Below, piece by piece: positions 1 through 7,619 of a stretch of DNA of 41,225 nt. Below the pieces are notes generated by a model. It worked only from the letters and a program-made list of their open reading frames with translations, was not told where the DNA came from and did no database searches. This DNA comes from Clostridia bacterium. GTDB taxonomy: Bacteria; Bacillota; Clostridia; Oscillospirales; CAG-272. Numbering within the stretch: the stretch's first letter is position 1; each line of letters starts with the position of its first letter. The DNA is taken from assembly GCA_017481265.1 (NCBI GenBank), contig JAFUPK010000092.1, positions 1 through 41,225 on the forward strand, read 5' to 3'. Both the position numbers and the translations under genes were made by a program.

Positions 1-120
1 GAGGGAGCTCCCGCGAAGCGGGTGAAGGAGAGTGCGTAAGCAGTAAAATAAACTAAGCTTTTAGTTGCGCAGGCTCCTTCCACCACTTACGTGGTCCCCC
101 TCCCTCTCGGAGGGAGGCTT
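1..120. repeat. MITE-like inverted repeat, cut by window edge
   Basis: This non-coding element has imperfect inverted arms. The left arm reads GAGGGAG, a small hairpin (CCCGC-gaa-GCGGG), then TGAAGGAG and TGCG. The right arm mirrors it with CGCA, CTCCTTC, a different small hairpin (CCAC-ttac-GTGG) and CCCTCCCTC. The centre also pairs (AACTAA with TTAGTT). No transposase is present. The right arm continues into a CCCTC/GAGGG hairpin whose partner on the left would lie outside the window, so the left end is probably missing. A non-autonomous repeat is the best reading; mobility is not shown. Confidence 0.55.
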
Positions 121-227
121 TGTTATTTTGCCTTTTTGTTTAATTTGCCAACTGTATTTCAAATTAATTACTTTGTCAGCGGCCTGAGGTTCGGCAAGAC
201 CGATCCTTTGATTTTAATTTAATTCTT
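121..227. other. AT-rich spacer with a short shared block
   Basis: No gene is visible here. The 15-bp block TTTGTCAGCGGCCTG at 172-186 recurs exactly at 11430-11444, in the other repeat-rich spacer. This suggests both spacers were built from the same repeat modules. Confidence 0.4.
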
Positions 228-375
228 TTCCGCCCACCGGAAATGTACCTTAATATATTCTTTTCCAAAGAAAAGAATATATTTCACATTCGGCAGAGCC
301 GAATATTTCACACGCGGAAGCGTATTTCACATTTGCCGAAGGCAAATATTTCATTCGCTGACACCGGTCAGCGAA
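228..375 (-). repeat. Hairpin array with TGTGAAATA boxes, left copy
   Basis: On the minus strand (the direction of argF transcription) five hairpins are separated by the box TGAAATA or TGTGAAATA. In plus coordinates the hairpins are 354-375 (9-bp stem), 332-346 (6 bp, loop gaa), 312-323 (4 bp), 289-303 (6 bp, loop aga) and 254-281 (12 bp). Stem sequences are unrelated to one another, while the boxes are constant. The first hairpin includes the argF stop codon. The array ends in CCGGTGGGCGGAA (minus strand, 240-228), nearly the same end as the copy at 37261-37389. There is no uridine tract, so it is not a simple terminator. Confidence 0.75.
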
Positions 376-1366
376 GCGTCGCCGCCATTACAGCCTTGAT
401 GGTGTGCATACGGTTCTCAGCTTCGTCAAATACGATGGAGCGGTCGCTTTCGAATACCTCGTCTGTGACCTCCATGCAGTCGATGCCGAACTTCTTGTAT
501 ACGTTATATCCCGTAGTGGTACGGAGATCGTGGAAAGCGGGCAGGCAGTGCATAAAGCGGCAAGCCTCTCCTGCGTTATTCATAATATCCATAGTCACTC
601 TGTAGGGAGTGAGGTCACGGATCCTCTCCTGCCATACGCTGTCGGGCTCACCCATAGATACCCACACGTCGGTGTAGATAACGTCGGCACCCTTTGTGGC
701 AGTCATGGGATCCTCGATGAACTCAAGTGTTGCGCCTGTTTCCTTTGCGATCTCACGGCAGGTCTCAACAAGCTCAGCATTTGGGAAATACTTTGCGGGA
801 GCGCAGGCTACGAAATGCATACCCATCTTGGCACAGCCCACCATAAGTGAGTTGCCCATGTTGTATCTCGCATCTCCCATATAAACGAGCTTCTTGCCTT
901 CAATTCCGCCGCAGTGCTCTCTTATGGTAAGGAAGTCTGCAAGGATCTGTGTGGGATGGAACTCGTTTGTAAGTCCGTTCCATACGGGAACGCCTGCAAA
1001 GCGTGCGAGATCCTCAACGATCTGCTGGCCGAATCCGCGGTACTCGATGCCGTCAAACATACGTCCGAGAACTCGCGCTGTGTCAGCAATGCTCTCCTTC
1101 TTACCGATCTGGGATCCCGAGGGATCAAGATATACGGGGTGCATACCGAGATCAGCCGCCGCTACCTCAAAGGCACAGCGTGTACGGGTGCTTGTCTTTT
1201 CAAAAATCAGTGCGATGCTCTTGCCTTCGCAATATCTGTGGGGTACTCCCGCCTTTTTGAGCGCTTTAAGCTCAGCAGCGTAATGGATAAGATCCCCTAT
1301 ATCGTCGGGGGTATAGTCAAGAAGCTTCAAAAAGCTTCTGCCCTTGAATTCAGACATATCTACCAT
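368..1366 (-). CDS. argF: Ornithine carbamoyltransferase
   Basis: This cytoplasmic enzyme transfers the carbamoyl group from carbamoyl phosphate to ornithine, giving citrulline. The 332-residue protein has the normal family length. The carbamoyl-phosphate loop STRTR lies at residues 59-63, an HPTQ motif follows near residue 137, and the ornithine-side motif HCLPAFHD lies near residue 273. HCLP rather than HPLP separates it from aspartate carbamoyltransferase, which is present separately as pyrB. The start ATG follows AAGGAG (plus 1380-1385) at 10 nt. It is the last gene of the arg operon, cut off from argD by a duplicated leader and a hairpin repeat. Its stop codon lies inside the first hairpin of the downstream array. 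Confidence 0.96.
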   Translation of the reverse strand: MVDMSEFKGRSFLKLLDYTPDDIGDLIHYAAELKALKKAGVPHRYCEGKSIALIFEKTSTRTRCAFEVAAADLGMHPVYLDPSGSQIGKKESIADTARVLGRMFDGIEYRGFGQQIVEDLARFAGVPVWNGLTNEFHPTQILADFLTIREHCGGIEGKKLVYMGDARYNMGNSLMVGCAKMGMHFVACAPAKYFPNAELVETCREIAKETGATLEFIEDPMTATKGADVIYTDVWVSMGEPDSVWQERIRDLTPYRVTMDIMNNAGEACRFMHCLPAFHDLRTTTGYNVYKKFGIDCMEVTDEVFESDRSIVFDEAENRMHTIKAVMAATLR

Positions 1367-1396
1367 GGTTTCAGTTCTCCTTATGGATTTAATTAG

Positions 1397-1560
1397 AATG
1401 AAAGCTTTCGCGCCTTGAGAGGCGCGACCAAGGGACTTCGCCCCTTTGGATACCCCTTTTGACGCATTGGGGGACTTTCGCCGACTGCGGTCGGCGACCG
1501 GAGACTCTGTCTCCGGACTCTGCGCCCTTTTGAAAAAGGTCGATCAAAACTTTTATAAAC
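1397..1560. repeat. Variable-hairpin repeat with 34-bp anchor, copy 1
   Basis: This non-coding repeat lies between argD and argF. It holds hairpins at 1408-1427 (7 bp), 1478-1497 (8 bp, loop TGCG) and 1498-1516 (8 bp, loop TCT), then a 34-bp anchor at 1521-1554 containing GGTCGATCAAAACTTTT. The anchor matches 11373-11406 with one difference, in the same orientation. The TGCG and TCT loops are conserved in the second copy, whereas much of the stem sequence differs. Confidence 0.75.
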
Positions 1561-1578
1561 GGGTGCTTCAGATATGTT

Positions 1579-1725
1579 AATCTCCATTCATCCTACGGCT
1601 GCACAAAAAAATATGAAACAAACACGTGTCTGCGTAGCAGACAAAAATCGGACTATTGATTTTTAGTGTTTGTTTGCGCGTGAAATCGCTGTAGTTTCGG
1701 TTAAAACTATTTGAACTTTCACGCT
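1579..1725 (-). repeat. Duplicated arg leader with 108-bp structured core, copy 1
   Basis: This segment aligns without gaps to 2910-3056 (constant offset 1331). The core 1616-1723 is 99/108 identical by hand count. In plus coordinates its outer stem joins 1616-1625 to 1666-1675 and encloses two hairpins, 1628-1642 and 1643-1664. A second stem joins 1679-1685 to 1717-1723. It begins 4 nt after the argD stop codon. The shared part includes the GGAGATT sequence that serves argD as a ribosome binding site in the other copy, so this copy once resembled a gene leader. The hairpin repeat at 1397-1560 now separates it from argF. Confidence 0.75.
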
Positions 1726-1727
1726 GG

Positions 1728-2906
1728 TTAGCTTGGAATTTGCGCTTTTGCGGCTTCAAGAATGACACCAAGTGCCTCAAGAAGCACGTCCTCGGGGATG
1801 TTCAGTGCAGGAAGAAGTCTTACCTTATCCTTGGCGGTAAGGCAGAGAACGCCCTTTGCCATGCACTCGGCAACGACATCCTTTGCGGGACGGGTGGTCT
1901 TGATGCCAATCATAAGTCCTGCGCCCGTTACGCCCTCGATGCCCTCTTTACCCTCAAGAGTGTGGAAAACGAGGCGGCTCTTTGCCTTTACCGAAGCAAG
2001 GAACACTTCGTCAAGCCTCGAAATAACGCTGACAGCACCTGCACAGCAAACGGGGTTTCCGCCGTAGGTTGAGCCATGGTCGCCGGGCTTCAAGGTATCA
2101 CAAACCCTCTCGCCGAGAAGGCAGGCGCCTATGGGAAGTCCTCCGCCAAGTCCCTTTGCGGTTGATACCACGTCGGGAGTGATGCCGTAATTCATGTAAG
2201 CGTAAAGCTCACCTGTGCGTCCGTTACCGGTCTGCACCTCATCAACGATGAGGAGGATGCCGTGCTTCTTTGCAAGGGCATCAAGTCCGCGGACGAAATC
2301 TGCGGAAAGGGGAATTACTCCGCCCTCTCCCTGTATGCACTCGAACATAACGGCGCACGCCTTATGCTCCACAATAAGCTTCTCAACGCCGTCAAGGTCC
2401 TCGATATCCCCATGAACGAAGCCTTCGGTCATAGGTCCGAAATGCTCATGATAGTGATCCTGTCCGGTTGCCGCAAGAGTTGTAACGGTTCTGCCGTGGA
2501 AGCTGTTCTTCATCGTGACGATAGTGTAGTGATCGGCACCGAGATTCTCTTCTCCCCATTTGCGGGCAACCTTGATGGCGCACTCATTAGCCTCAGCTCC
2601 CGAGTTTCCGAAAAACACCTTTCTCATCCCCGTTTTCTCGCAGAGAAGCTCAGCAAGCTCCGCACAGGGATCGGTGAAGTAAAGATTTGAGGTATGCTGA
2701 ACGCGGGTAAGCTGGGATGTGACCGCAGATACCCATTCGTCGTCGGCAATACCGAATGCAGTAACACCGATTCCGCTGCCCATGTCGATGTAGCGCTTGC
2801 CGTCGGTATCGTAAAGGATGCTTCCCTTACCGTTTTTTATCTCAACGGGGAATCTTGCGTATGTCCCCGCTACGTATTTTGCGTCTTTTTCTTTTAAGTT
2901 AGTCAT
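1728..2906 (-). CDS. argD: Acetylornithine aminotransferase
   Basis: This PLP-dependent class III aminotransferase converts N-acetylglutamate semialdehyde and glutamate to N-acetylornithine. The 392-residue protein shows the PLP site: FGNSGAEANE in the N-terminal third, the Asp of LLIVDEVQTGNGRTGE, and the Schiff-base lysine in TAKGLGGGLPIGA. An in-frame ATG at 2918 is possible, but it overlaps the ribosome binding site GGAG (plus 2913-2916). The ATG at 2906 sits 6 nt after that site and was chosen. Structured repeats lie both upstream (towards argB) and downstream (towards argF). A succinyl-substrate or 4-aminobutyrate enzyme is unlikely in this operon. Confidence 0.94.
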   Translation of the reverse strand: MTNLKEKDAKYVAGTYARFPVEIKNGKGSILYDTDGKRYIDMGSGIGVTAFGIADDEWVSAVTSQLTRVQHTSNLYFTDPCAELAELLCEKTGMRKVFFGNSGAEANECAIKVARKWGEENLGADHYTIVTMKNSFHGRTVTTLAATGQDHYHEHFGPMTEGFVHGDIEDLDGVEKLIVEHKACAVMFECIQGEGGVIPLSADFVRGLDALAKKHGILLIVDEVQTGNGRTGELYAYMNYGITPDVVSTAKGLGGGLPIGACLLGERVCDTLKPGDHGSTYGGNPVCCAGAVSVISRLDEVFLASVKAKSRLVFHTLEGKEGIEGVTGAGLMIGIKTTRPAKDVVAECMAKGVLCLTAKDKVRLLPALNIPEDVLLEALGVILEAAKAQIPS

Positions 2907-2909
2907 GTG

Positions 2910-3056
2910 AATCTCCATTCAGCCTTTGTCTACACCAAATGATATGAAACAAACGCGTGTCTGCGAAGCAGACAAAAATCGGACTTTTGATTTTTAGTGT
3001 TTGTTTGCGCGTGAAACAGCTGCAGCTTCGGTTAAAACTGTTTGCACTTTCACGCT
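2910..3056 (-). repeat. Duplicated arg leader with 108-bp structured core, copy 2
   Basis: The core at 2947-3054 starts 11 nt after the argB stop codon and is followed by the argD ribosome binding site. The outer stem joins 2947-2956 to 2997-3006 and uses a G-T wobble where copy 1 has A-T. Its hairpin loop is GAA against GTA in copy 1. In the second stem (3010-3016 with 3048-3054), an inner T-A pair of copy 1 is replaced by C-G, one compensatory change; a neighbouring position becomes a mismatch. A conserved RNA or DNA structure is therefore plausible but not proven. Confidence 0.75.
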
Positions 3057-3064
3057 ATCCACCT

Positions 3065-3946
3065 TTAATGCTCTCTCTTGCCCGAGACCATAGTACCTGC
3101 GCCCTCGTCGGTAAGAATCTCCATAAGGATGGAGTGAGGAACGCGTCCGTCCATAATGGTGACGTTTTTAACACCCTTGTTGATTGCATCAACACAGCAG
3201 TTGATCTTTGGGATCATGCCGCCCGAGATGATCTCGCTTTCCGCAAGCATCTCTGCCTCGTCGACGGTGAGCTCCGTGATAAGCGTTGACGGATCGTCCT
3301 TATCGCGGAGGATTCCCGCGATGTCAGTCATCATGATAAGTCTCTCAGCACCGATGGCACCTGCGATGTAAGCTGCCGCCGTGTCGCCGTTGATATTGTA
3401 GCTGTTTCCGTGACGGTCGCAGGCAACGGTGGAGATCACGGGAATGTATCCCTTTTCAAGAAGATCTGTTACGGTAGCGATGTTGACCTTTGTGATCTTT
3501 CCAACGTATCCGAGAGCTTCATCCTTGGGCACAGCCTCGATAAGACGTCCGTCCATACCGGAGATGCCCATAGCCTTACCGCCGTTCATCTCAATGAGAT
3601 TTACAAGTGTCTTGTTCACCTTACCCGCAAGAACCATCTGCACAATGTCCATAGTCTCGCGGTCGGTTACGCGGAGTCCGCCCACGAACTCGGGCTTTTT
3701 GCCGAAGCGGTCCATGACCTCATTGATCTCGGGACCGCCGCCGTGAACGAGAACGACCTTAACGCCGACAAGCCACAGAAGGACGATGTCCTCCATGACC
3801 TGTGCTTTAAGATGCTCGTCTATCATGGCGTTTCCGCCGTACTTGACAACGACAACCTTGCCGTTGAAGCGCTGTATATAGGGGAGAGCCTGAGTCAGCA
3901 CCTCAGCTCTCTGCATATTAGAAAAATGATTATCTTCGTGCATCAT
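3065..3946 (-). CDS. argB: Acetylglutamate kinase
   Basis: This enzyme phosphorylates N-acetylglutamate with ATP, the second step of arginine synthesis, and is the usual target of arginine feedback. The 293-residue protein belongs to the amino acid kinase family. It shows the N-terminal VVKYGGNAM lysine-glycine motif, VLVHGGGPEI for the substrate, and YNINGDTAAA towards the C-terminal half. The N-terminal extension of about 25 residues before the kinase core is of the kind linked to arginine-sensitive hexameric forms, but sensitivity cannot be judged here. The start ATG is 7 nt after AGAGG. argJ ends 20 nt upstream, and the 108-bp element follows downstream. Confidence 0.95.
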   Translation of the reverse strand: MMHEDNHFSNMQRAEVLTQALPYIQRFNGKVVVVKYGGNAMIDEHLKAQVMEDIVLLWLVGVKVVLVHGGGPEINEVMDRFGKKPEFVGGLRVTDRETMDIVQMVLAGKVNKTLVNLIEMNGGKAMGISGMDGRLIEAVPKDEALGYVGKITKVNIATVTDLLEKGYIPVISTVACDRHGNSYNINGDTAAAYIAGAIGAERLIMMTDIAGILRDKDDPSTLITELTVDEAEMLAESEIISGGMIPKINCCVDAINKGVKNVTIMDGRVPHSILMEILTDEGAGTMVSGKREH

Positions 3947-3966
3947 ACTTCTGCCTCTTTTACCTA

Positions 3967-5190
3967 TCAGGTGCGGTAATCTCCGTTGATCTTTACGTAA
4001 TCGTAGGTAAGATCACATCCCCAAGCTGTAGCGCTCATGTGACCTTCGCCGAGATCAACGAGGATCTCGATCTCATCGCGGAGAAGGATCTCCTTCGCCT
4101 TTTCCTCGGAGAAGTCAACGCCCGCGCCGTTCTTACACACAAGGATCTCTCCCGCCTCGGAACGGAATGATACGTCGATAGCATCCGTGTCAACAGGAGC
4201 GCCGCTGTAGCCGATGGCACAGAGGACCCGTCCCCAGTTAGCATCAGCACCGAACATAGCCGCCTTGAGAAGGCTTGAGCAGATAACGCTCTTTGCCACG
4301 GTCTTTGCAACAGACTCGGAGACAGCTCCGCTTACACGGCACTCAAGAAGCTTGGTAGCACCCTCGCCGTCTCCTGCGATCATACGGCAAAGCTGAACGG
4401 TAACTGTGTTGAGAGCCTTCATAAAGACCGCAAAGTCATCATTTGCCTCAGTGATCTCGCAGTTTCCGGCAGCACCGTTTGCAAGTACAGTCACCATATC
4501 GTTTGTTGATGTGTCGCCGTCCACAGATACCATGTTGAAGGTGTCGGCAACGTCACTCTTCAGCGCACGGCGGAGCATTTCGGGAGAAACAGCACAGTCC
4601 GTGGTGATGAATACGAGCATTGTCGCCATGTTGGGATGGATCATTCCGCTTCCCTTTGCGATACCGCCGAGACGGCAGGTCTTGCCGCCTACGGTAAACT
4701 CAACGGCAACCTCCTTCTTTCTTGTATCGGTGGTCATGATCGCCTCAGCCGCATCTGCGCCTCCGTTTTCGCTAAGCGAGGAAACGAGACGCGCCATGCC
4801 GTTTGCGATTGGCTCTGTGGAAAGTCTCTGACCGATAACTCCCGTTGAAGCAACGATAACGTCTCTCGCGCTGATTCCTGTCGCCTCTGCCACAAGGTCT
4901 GACATCTTTTCTGCGATCTCGATACCGTCGGCGTTGCAGGTGTTGGCGTTACCGCTGTTGCAGATAACGGACTGAGCGTATCCGTCGGAAATGTGATCCT
5001 TTGTTACCGTAAGGGGCGCGCCCTTAACGAGGTTTGTTGTATAAACCGCCGCGGCTGCTGCCTTTCTGTCGCTGACGATAAGTGCAAGGTCATTCTTGGT
5101 GCGGTTCTTGCGTATACCGCAATGGATACCGCTTGCCTTGAAGCCTGCAGCGGCACAAACACCGCCTGTGATAAGCTTTATTTCATTCAT
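3967..5190 (-). CDS. argJ: Bifunctional ornithine acetyltransferase / N-acetylglutamate synthase
   Basis: ArgJ moves the acetyl group from N-acetylornithine back to glutamate, recycling it; some members also use acetyl-CoA. The 407-residue precursor has the self-cleavage site KGSGMIHPNMATML. The Thr after Ala is expected to become the new N-terminus of the beta chain and the catalytic residue. ATG at 5196 lies only 1 nt after GGAG (plus 5198-5201), while ATG at 5190 lies 7 nt after it, so 5190 was chosen. With argJ present and no argA or argE in the operon, the cyclic acetyl pathway is inferred. Whether this protein is bifunctional cannot be told from sequence. Confidence 0.94.
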   Translation of the reverse strand: MNEIKLITGGVCAAAGFKASGIHCGIRKNRTKNDLALIVSDRKAAAAAVYTTNLVKGAPLTVTKDHISDGYAQSVICNSGNANTCNADGIEIAEKMSDLVAEATGISARDVIVASTGVIGQRLSTEPIANGMARLVSSLSENGGADAAEAIMTTDTRKKEVAVEFTVGGKTCRLGGIAKGSGMIHPNMATMLVFITTDCAVSPEMLRRALKSDVADTFNMVSVDGDTSTNDMVTVLANGAAGNCEITEANDDFAVFMKALNTVTVQLCRMIAGDGEGATKLLECRVSGAVSESVAKTVAKSVICSSLLKAAMFGADANWGRVLCAIGYSGAPVDTDAIDVSFRSEAGEILVCKNGAGVDFSEEKAKEILLRDEIEILVDLGEGHMSATAWGCDLTYDYVKINGDYRT

Positions 5191-5213
5191 ATTCATACTC
5201 CGTTTTTATTCGT

Positions 5214-6131
5214 TCAGAGGACAAGTCCGAGCTCTTCGTCTGTCCCCATGGAAATGTTCATGTTCTGTATTGCGGCTCCCGATGCGCCCTTACCGAGGTT
5301 GTCAAAAAGAGCCGTAACCGTAGTCTGGGTCTCATGTCCGCAGACTATAAGCCTCATGCTGTCGCGTCCTGCATAGGTGGAAGCATAGATTATACTCTCG
5401 TCGCCTCCGAGGGGAGCCACGGTCACAAGCTTGCTTTCTGCGTAGTGAGCTGCAAGGCACTCTTGGATTTCCTTTGCCGTATATCCCGTAAGCATGACCG
5501 TAGTTGCCATGCCTGCGTAGAAGTCTCCGAGAATGGGAGAGAAAAGCGGAGCCTTTTCAAGTCCGCACACAGCCTTCATCTCGGGAAGATGCTTGTGAGT
5601 AAGTGTCGTGCCGTAGATACGGTGGCTTTCGTGGCGAATGTCGCGGTCTGCATCCTCATATTCCGCAATAAGGCTCTTTCCGCCGCCGCTGTAGCCTGTG
5701 AGAGAGTAGGCAGTCAAGGGAAAGTCACTTGGAATGATGCCCGCACTGACGAGAGGATACACGCCTGCAATAAATCCGCTTGCGTGGCAACCGGGATTTG
5801 CGATACACTTTGCAGTTTTCAGCGCCTCTCTGTGACCGCACGACAGCTCCGCAAAGCCATACGCCCAGCCGTCAGCGGTACGGTGAGCCGTGGATGTGTC
5901 TATCACCACGGTGCTGTCATTTTCGATCATGGAAACAGCTTCGATCGCCGCCGCATCGGGAAGGCAAAGGAATGCAATATCCGCAGAGTTAAGAGCTTCG
6001 CGCCTTGCCTCCGGATCCTTTCGTCTGTCGCCTGTCAGAGTGAATACCTCGATATCGCGTCTGTCTGCAAGACGTTCGTGGATGCGAAGTCCCGTTGTAC
6101 CGGCGGAACCGTCGATAAATACCTTAGTCAT
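5214..6131 (-). CDS. argC: N-acetyl-gamma-glutamyl-phosphate reductase, type 2
   Basis: This enzyme reduces N-acetylglutamyl phosphate with NADPH to the semialdehyde, the step between argB and argD. The protein is 305 residues, shorter than the roughly 345 of the Bacillus subtilis type. Its opening (KVFIDGSAGTTGLRIHERL) and the CLPD segment match the short type 2 family known from alphaproteobacteria. The catalytic Cys lies in CIANPGCHASG. A TTG at 6137 is possible but only 3 nt from the GGGAGG site (plus 6141-6146). ATG at 6131 has 9 nt spacing and was preferred. It overlaps the argH end by 8 nt, implying coupled translation. Confidence 0.93.
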   Translation of the reverse strand: MTKVFIDGSAGTTGLRIHERLADRRDIEVFTLTGDRRKDPEARREALNSADIAFLCLPDAAAIEAVSMIENDSTVVIDTSTAHRTADGWAYGFAELSCGHREALKTAKCIANPGCHASGFIAGVYPLVSAGIIPSDFPLTAYSLTGYSGGGKSLIAEYEDADRDIRHESHRIYGTTLTHKHLPEMKAVCGLEKAPLFSPILGDFYAGMATTVMLTGYTAKEIQECLAAHYAESKLVTVAPLGGDESIIYASTYAGRDSMRLIVCGHETQTTVTALFDNLGKGASGAAIQNMNISMGTDEELGLVL

Positions 6132-7503
6132 TTGCAAGAACCTCCCGAACGTACGCGATCTGCTTTTCCACGGAAGCGACAGAGGTGCCGCCTTCGCTTA
6201 TTCTCTTCTCAACGCAGGTAAGAAGGTCGATCTCATTGTAAAGATCCTCTTCAAAGAGCTCGGACATTTCCTTATACTCTTCAAGAGTAAGCTCTTCAAG
6301 GACTCGATCCTCGGCAATGCACTTGGCAACGAGCTGACCTGATATCTTGTATGCACTTCTGAAAGGAAGACCGTGCTTTACAAGGTAATCGGCAAGGTCG
6401 GTGGCATTGATAAAGCCCTTCTGAGCCGCGCGGAGCATATTCTCGCGCATAGCGGTCATGGTGTCAATCATGGGAATAAAGACCCTCAGGCACATTTCCG
6501 CAGTTTCAAGTGCATCGAAAATGCTCTCCTTATCCTCCTGCATATCCTTGTTGTATGCCAGAGGAAGTCCCTTGAGTGCGGTAAGGAGCGCCATGAGGTC
6601 TCCGTACACACGTCCCGTCTTACCGCGGACGAGCTCTGCCATATCGGGGTTCTTTTTCTGGGGCATGATGGACGAGCCTGTTGTGTAGGAGTCGGAAAGC
6701 TTCACAAAGCGGAACTCCCAGCTTGACCAAAGGATAATTTCCTCGGAGAAGCGCGAAAGATGCATCATGAGGATAGAAAGTGCACTCGCAAGCTCAAGGC
6801 AGAAGTCGCGGTCGGAAACGCCGTCGATGCTGTTCATCGCAATGGAATCAAAGCCGAGCTTTTCTGCTTCGAAATATCTGTCTGTGTCATATGTGGTACC
6901 CGCAAGCGCACAGCATCCGATAGGGGAAACGTTCATTCTCGCTCTGCAGTCGGAAAGTCTGCCGAGGTCGCGAAGGAGCATCATAGCGTACGCCATAAGA
7001 TGATGTCCGAAGGTAATGGGCTGTGCACGCTGGAGATGTGTGTATCCGGGCATGATGGCATCGCGGTACTCCTCTGCCTTATCGGTGACAACGGAAACAA
7101 GCTCGCGCACAAGAGAGGTGATGCCGTCGATGCCGTCACGCAGATACATACGGAGGTCGAGAGCAACCTGATCGTTACGGCTTCTTGCTGTGTGAAGCTT
7201 CTTGCCAAGGTCTCCGAGACGTTCCGTAAGGACCTGCTCCACGAACATATGGATATCCTCTGCCTTCATATCGAACTGAAGTGCTCCGCTGTCGATGTCA
7301 CGAAGTATTCCTTCAAGACCGTCGATAAGCTTATCGGCTTCGTCCTTTGTGATTATGCCTCTCTCACCGAGCATGGCGGCGTGTGCCATACTTCCCGTGA
7401 TGTCCTGTCTGTACATTTTCGAATCAAAGCGGATAGATGAGTTGAAATCGTCCGCTATACTGTCCGTAATTCCGGCGGTAACTCCCGCCCACATCTTTGC
7501 CAT
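6124..7503 (-). CDS. argH: Argininosuccinate lyase
   Basis: This enzyme splits argininosuccinate into arginine and fumarate, the last step of the pathway. The 459-residue protein has the normal length and is a member of the fumarase/aspartase superfamily. The family signature GSSIMPQKKNPD carries the catalytic serine loop, and HTARSRNDQVALD lies near residue 105. GYTHLQRAQP carries another conserved active-site histidine. The start ATG follows AAAGGT at about 11 nt. argH lies directly after argG with a 116-nt gap that contains an ARG-box-like palindrome and two hairpins, so it may be separately controlled. Confidence 0.96.
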   Translation of the reverse strand: MAKMWAGVTAGITDSIADDFNSSIRFDSKMYRQDITGSMAHAAMLGERGIITKDEADKLIDGLEGILRDIDSGALQFDMKAEDIHMFVEQVLTERLGDLGKKLHTARSRNDQVALDLRMYLRDGIDGITSLVRELVSVVTDKAEEYRDAIMPGYTHLQRAQPITFGHHLMAYAMMLLRDLGRLSDCRARMNVSPIGCCALAGTTYDTDRYFEAEKLGFDSIAMNSIDGVSDRDFCLELASALSILMMHLSRFSEEIILWSSWEFRFVKLSDSYTTGSSIMPQKKNPDMAELVRGKTGRVYGDLMALLTALKGLPLAYNKDMQEDKESIFDALETAEMCLRVFIPMIDTMTAMRENMLRAAQKGFINATDLADYLVKHGLPFRSAYKISGQLVAKCIAEDRVLEELTLEEYKEMSELFEEDLYNEIDLLTCVEKRISEGGTSVASVEKQIAYVREVLAND

Positions 7504-7519
7504 TTATATAGGTACCTTT

Positions 7520-7533
7520 CGAATATTTATTCA
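7520..7533. promoter_or_regulatory. Predicted ArgR binding site between argG and argH
   Basis: CGAATATTTATTCA matches the ARG-box pattern TGAATWWWWATTCA (as known from E. coli) at 13 of 14 positions. It lies in the argH leader, 17 nt before the argH start codon. Its reverse complement, TGAATAAATATTCG, pairs with the promoter-distal site at 8935-8948 as the same palindrome. Function is inferred from the motif; no ArgR gene is in the window. Confidence 0.55.
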
Positions 7534-7535
7534 TT

Positions 7536-7605
7536 TTTCCGCTTTCATAAAAAGCGGAAATGAGTGCTCACGGGGAAGGCGCAGAATACGTCTCCCCCGT
7601 AACGG
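7536..7605 (-). other. Two hairpins in the argG-argH spacer
   Basis: The first hairpin pairs TTCCGCTTT with AAAGCGGAA at about 7537-7559. The second pairs ACGGGG with CCCCGT at about 7569-7603. Neither is followed by a uridine tract on the minus strand, so they are not clear terminators. They could tune the argG:argH ratio by pausing or RNA processing; this is inference. Confidence 0.45.
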
Positions 7606-7619
7606 TCATTACCATATTA

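Noticed and set aside
228-375. CRISPR-like array
   Set aside because: The constant boxes are only 7-9 nt, the intervening pieces are short self-complementary hairpins rather than unique spacers, and there are no cas genes.
1393-1587. A 64-codon frame upstream of argF starting at a duplicated ribosome binding site
   Set aside because: It runs straight through the hairpin repeat at 1397-1560, shows no protein-like pattern, and is explained by duplication of the argD leader.
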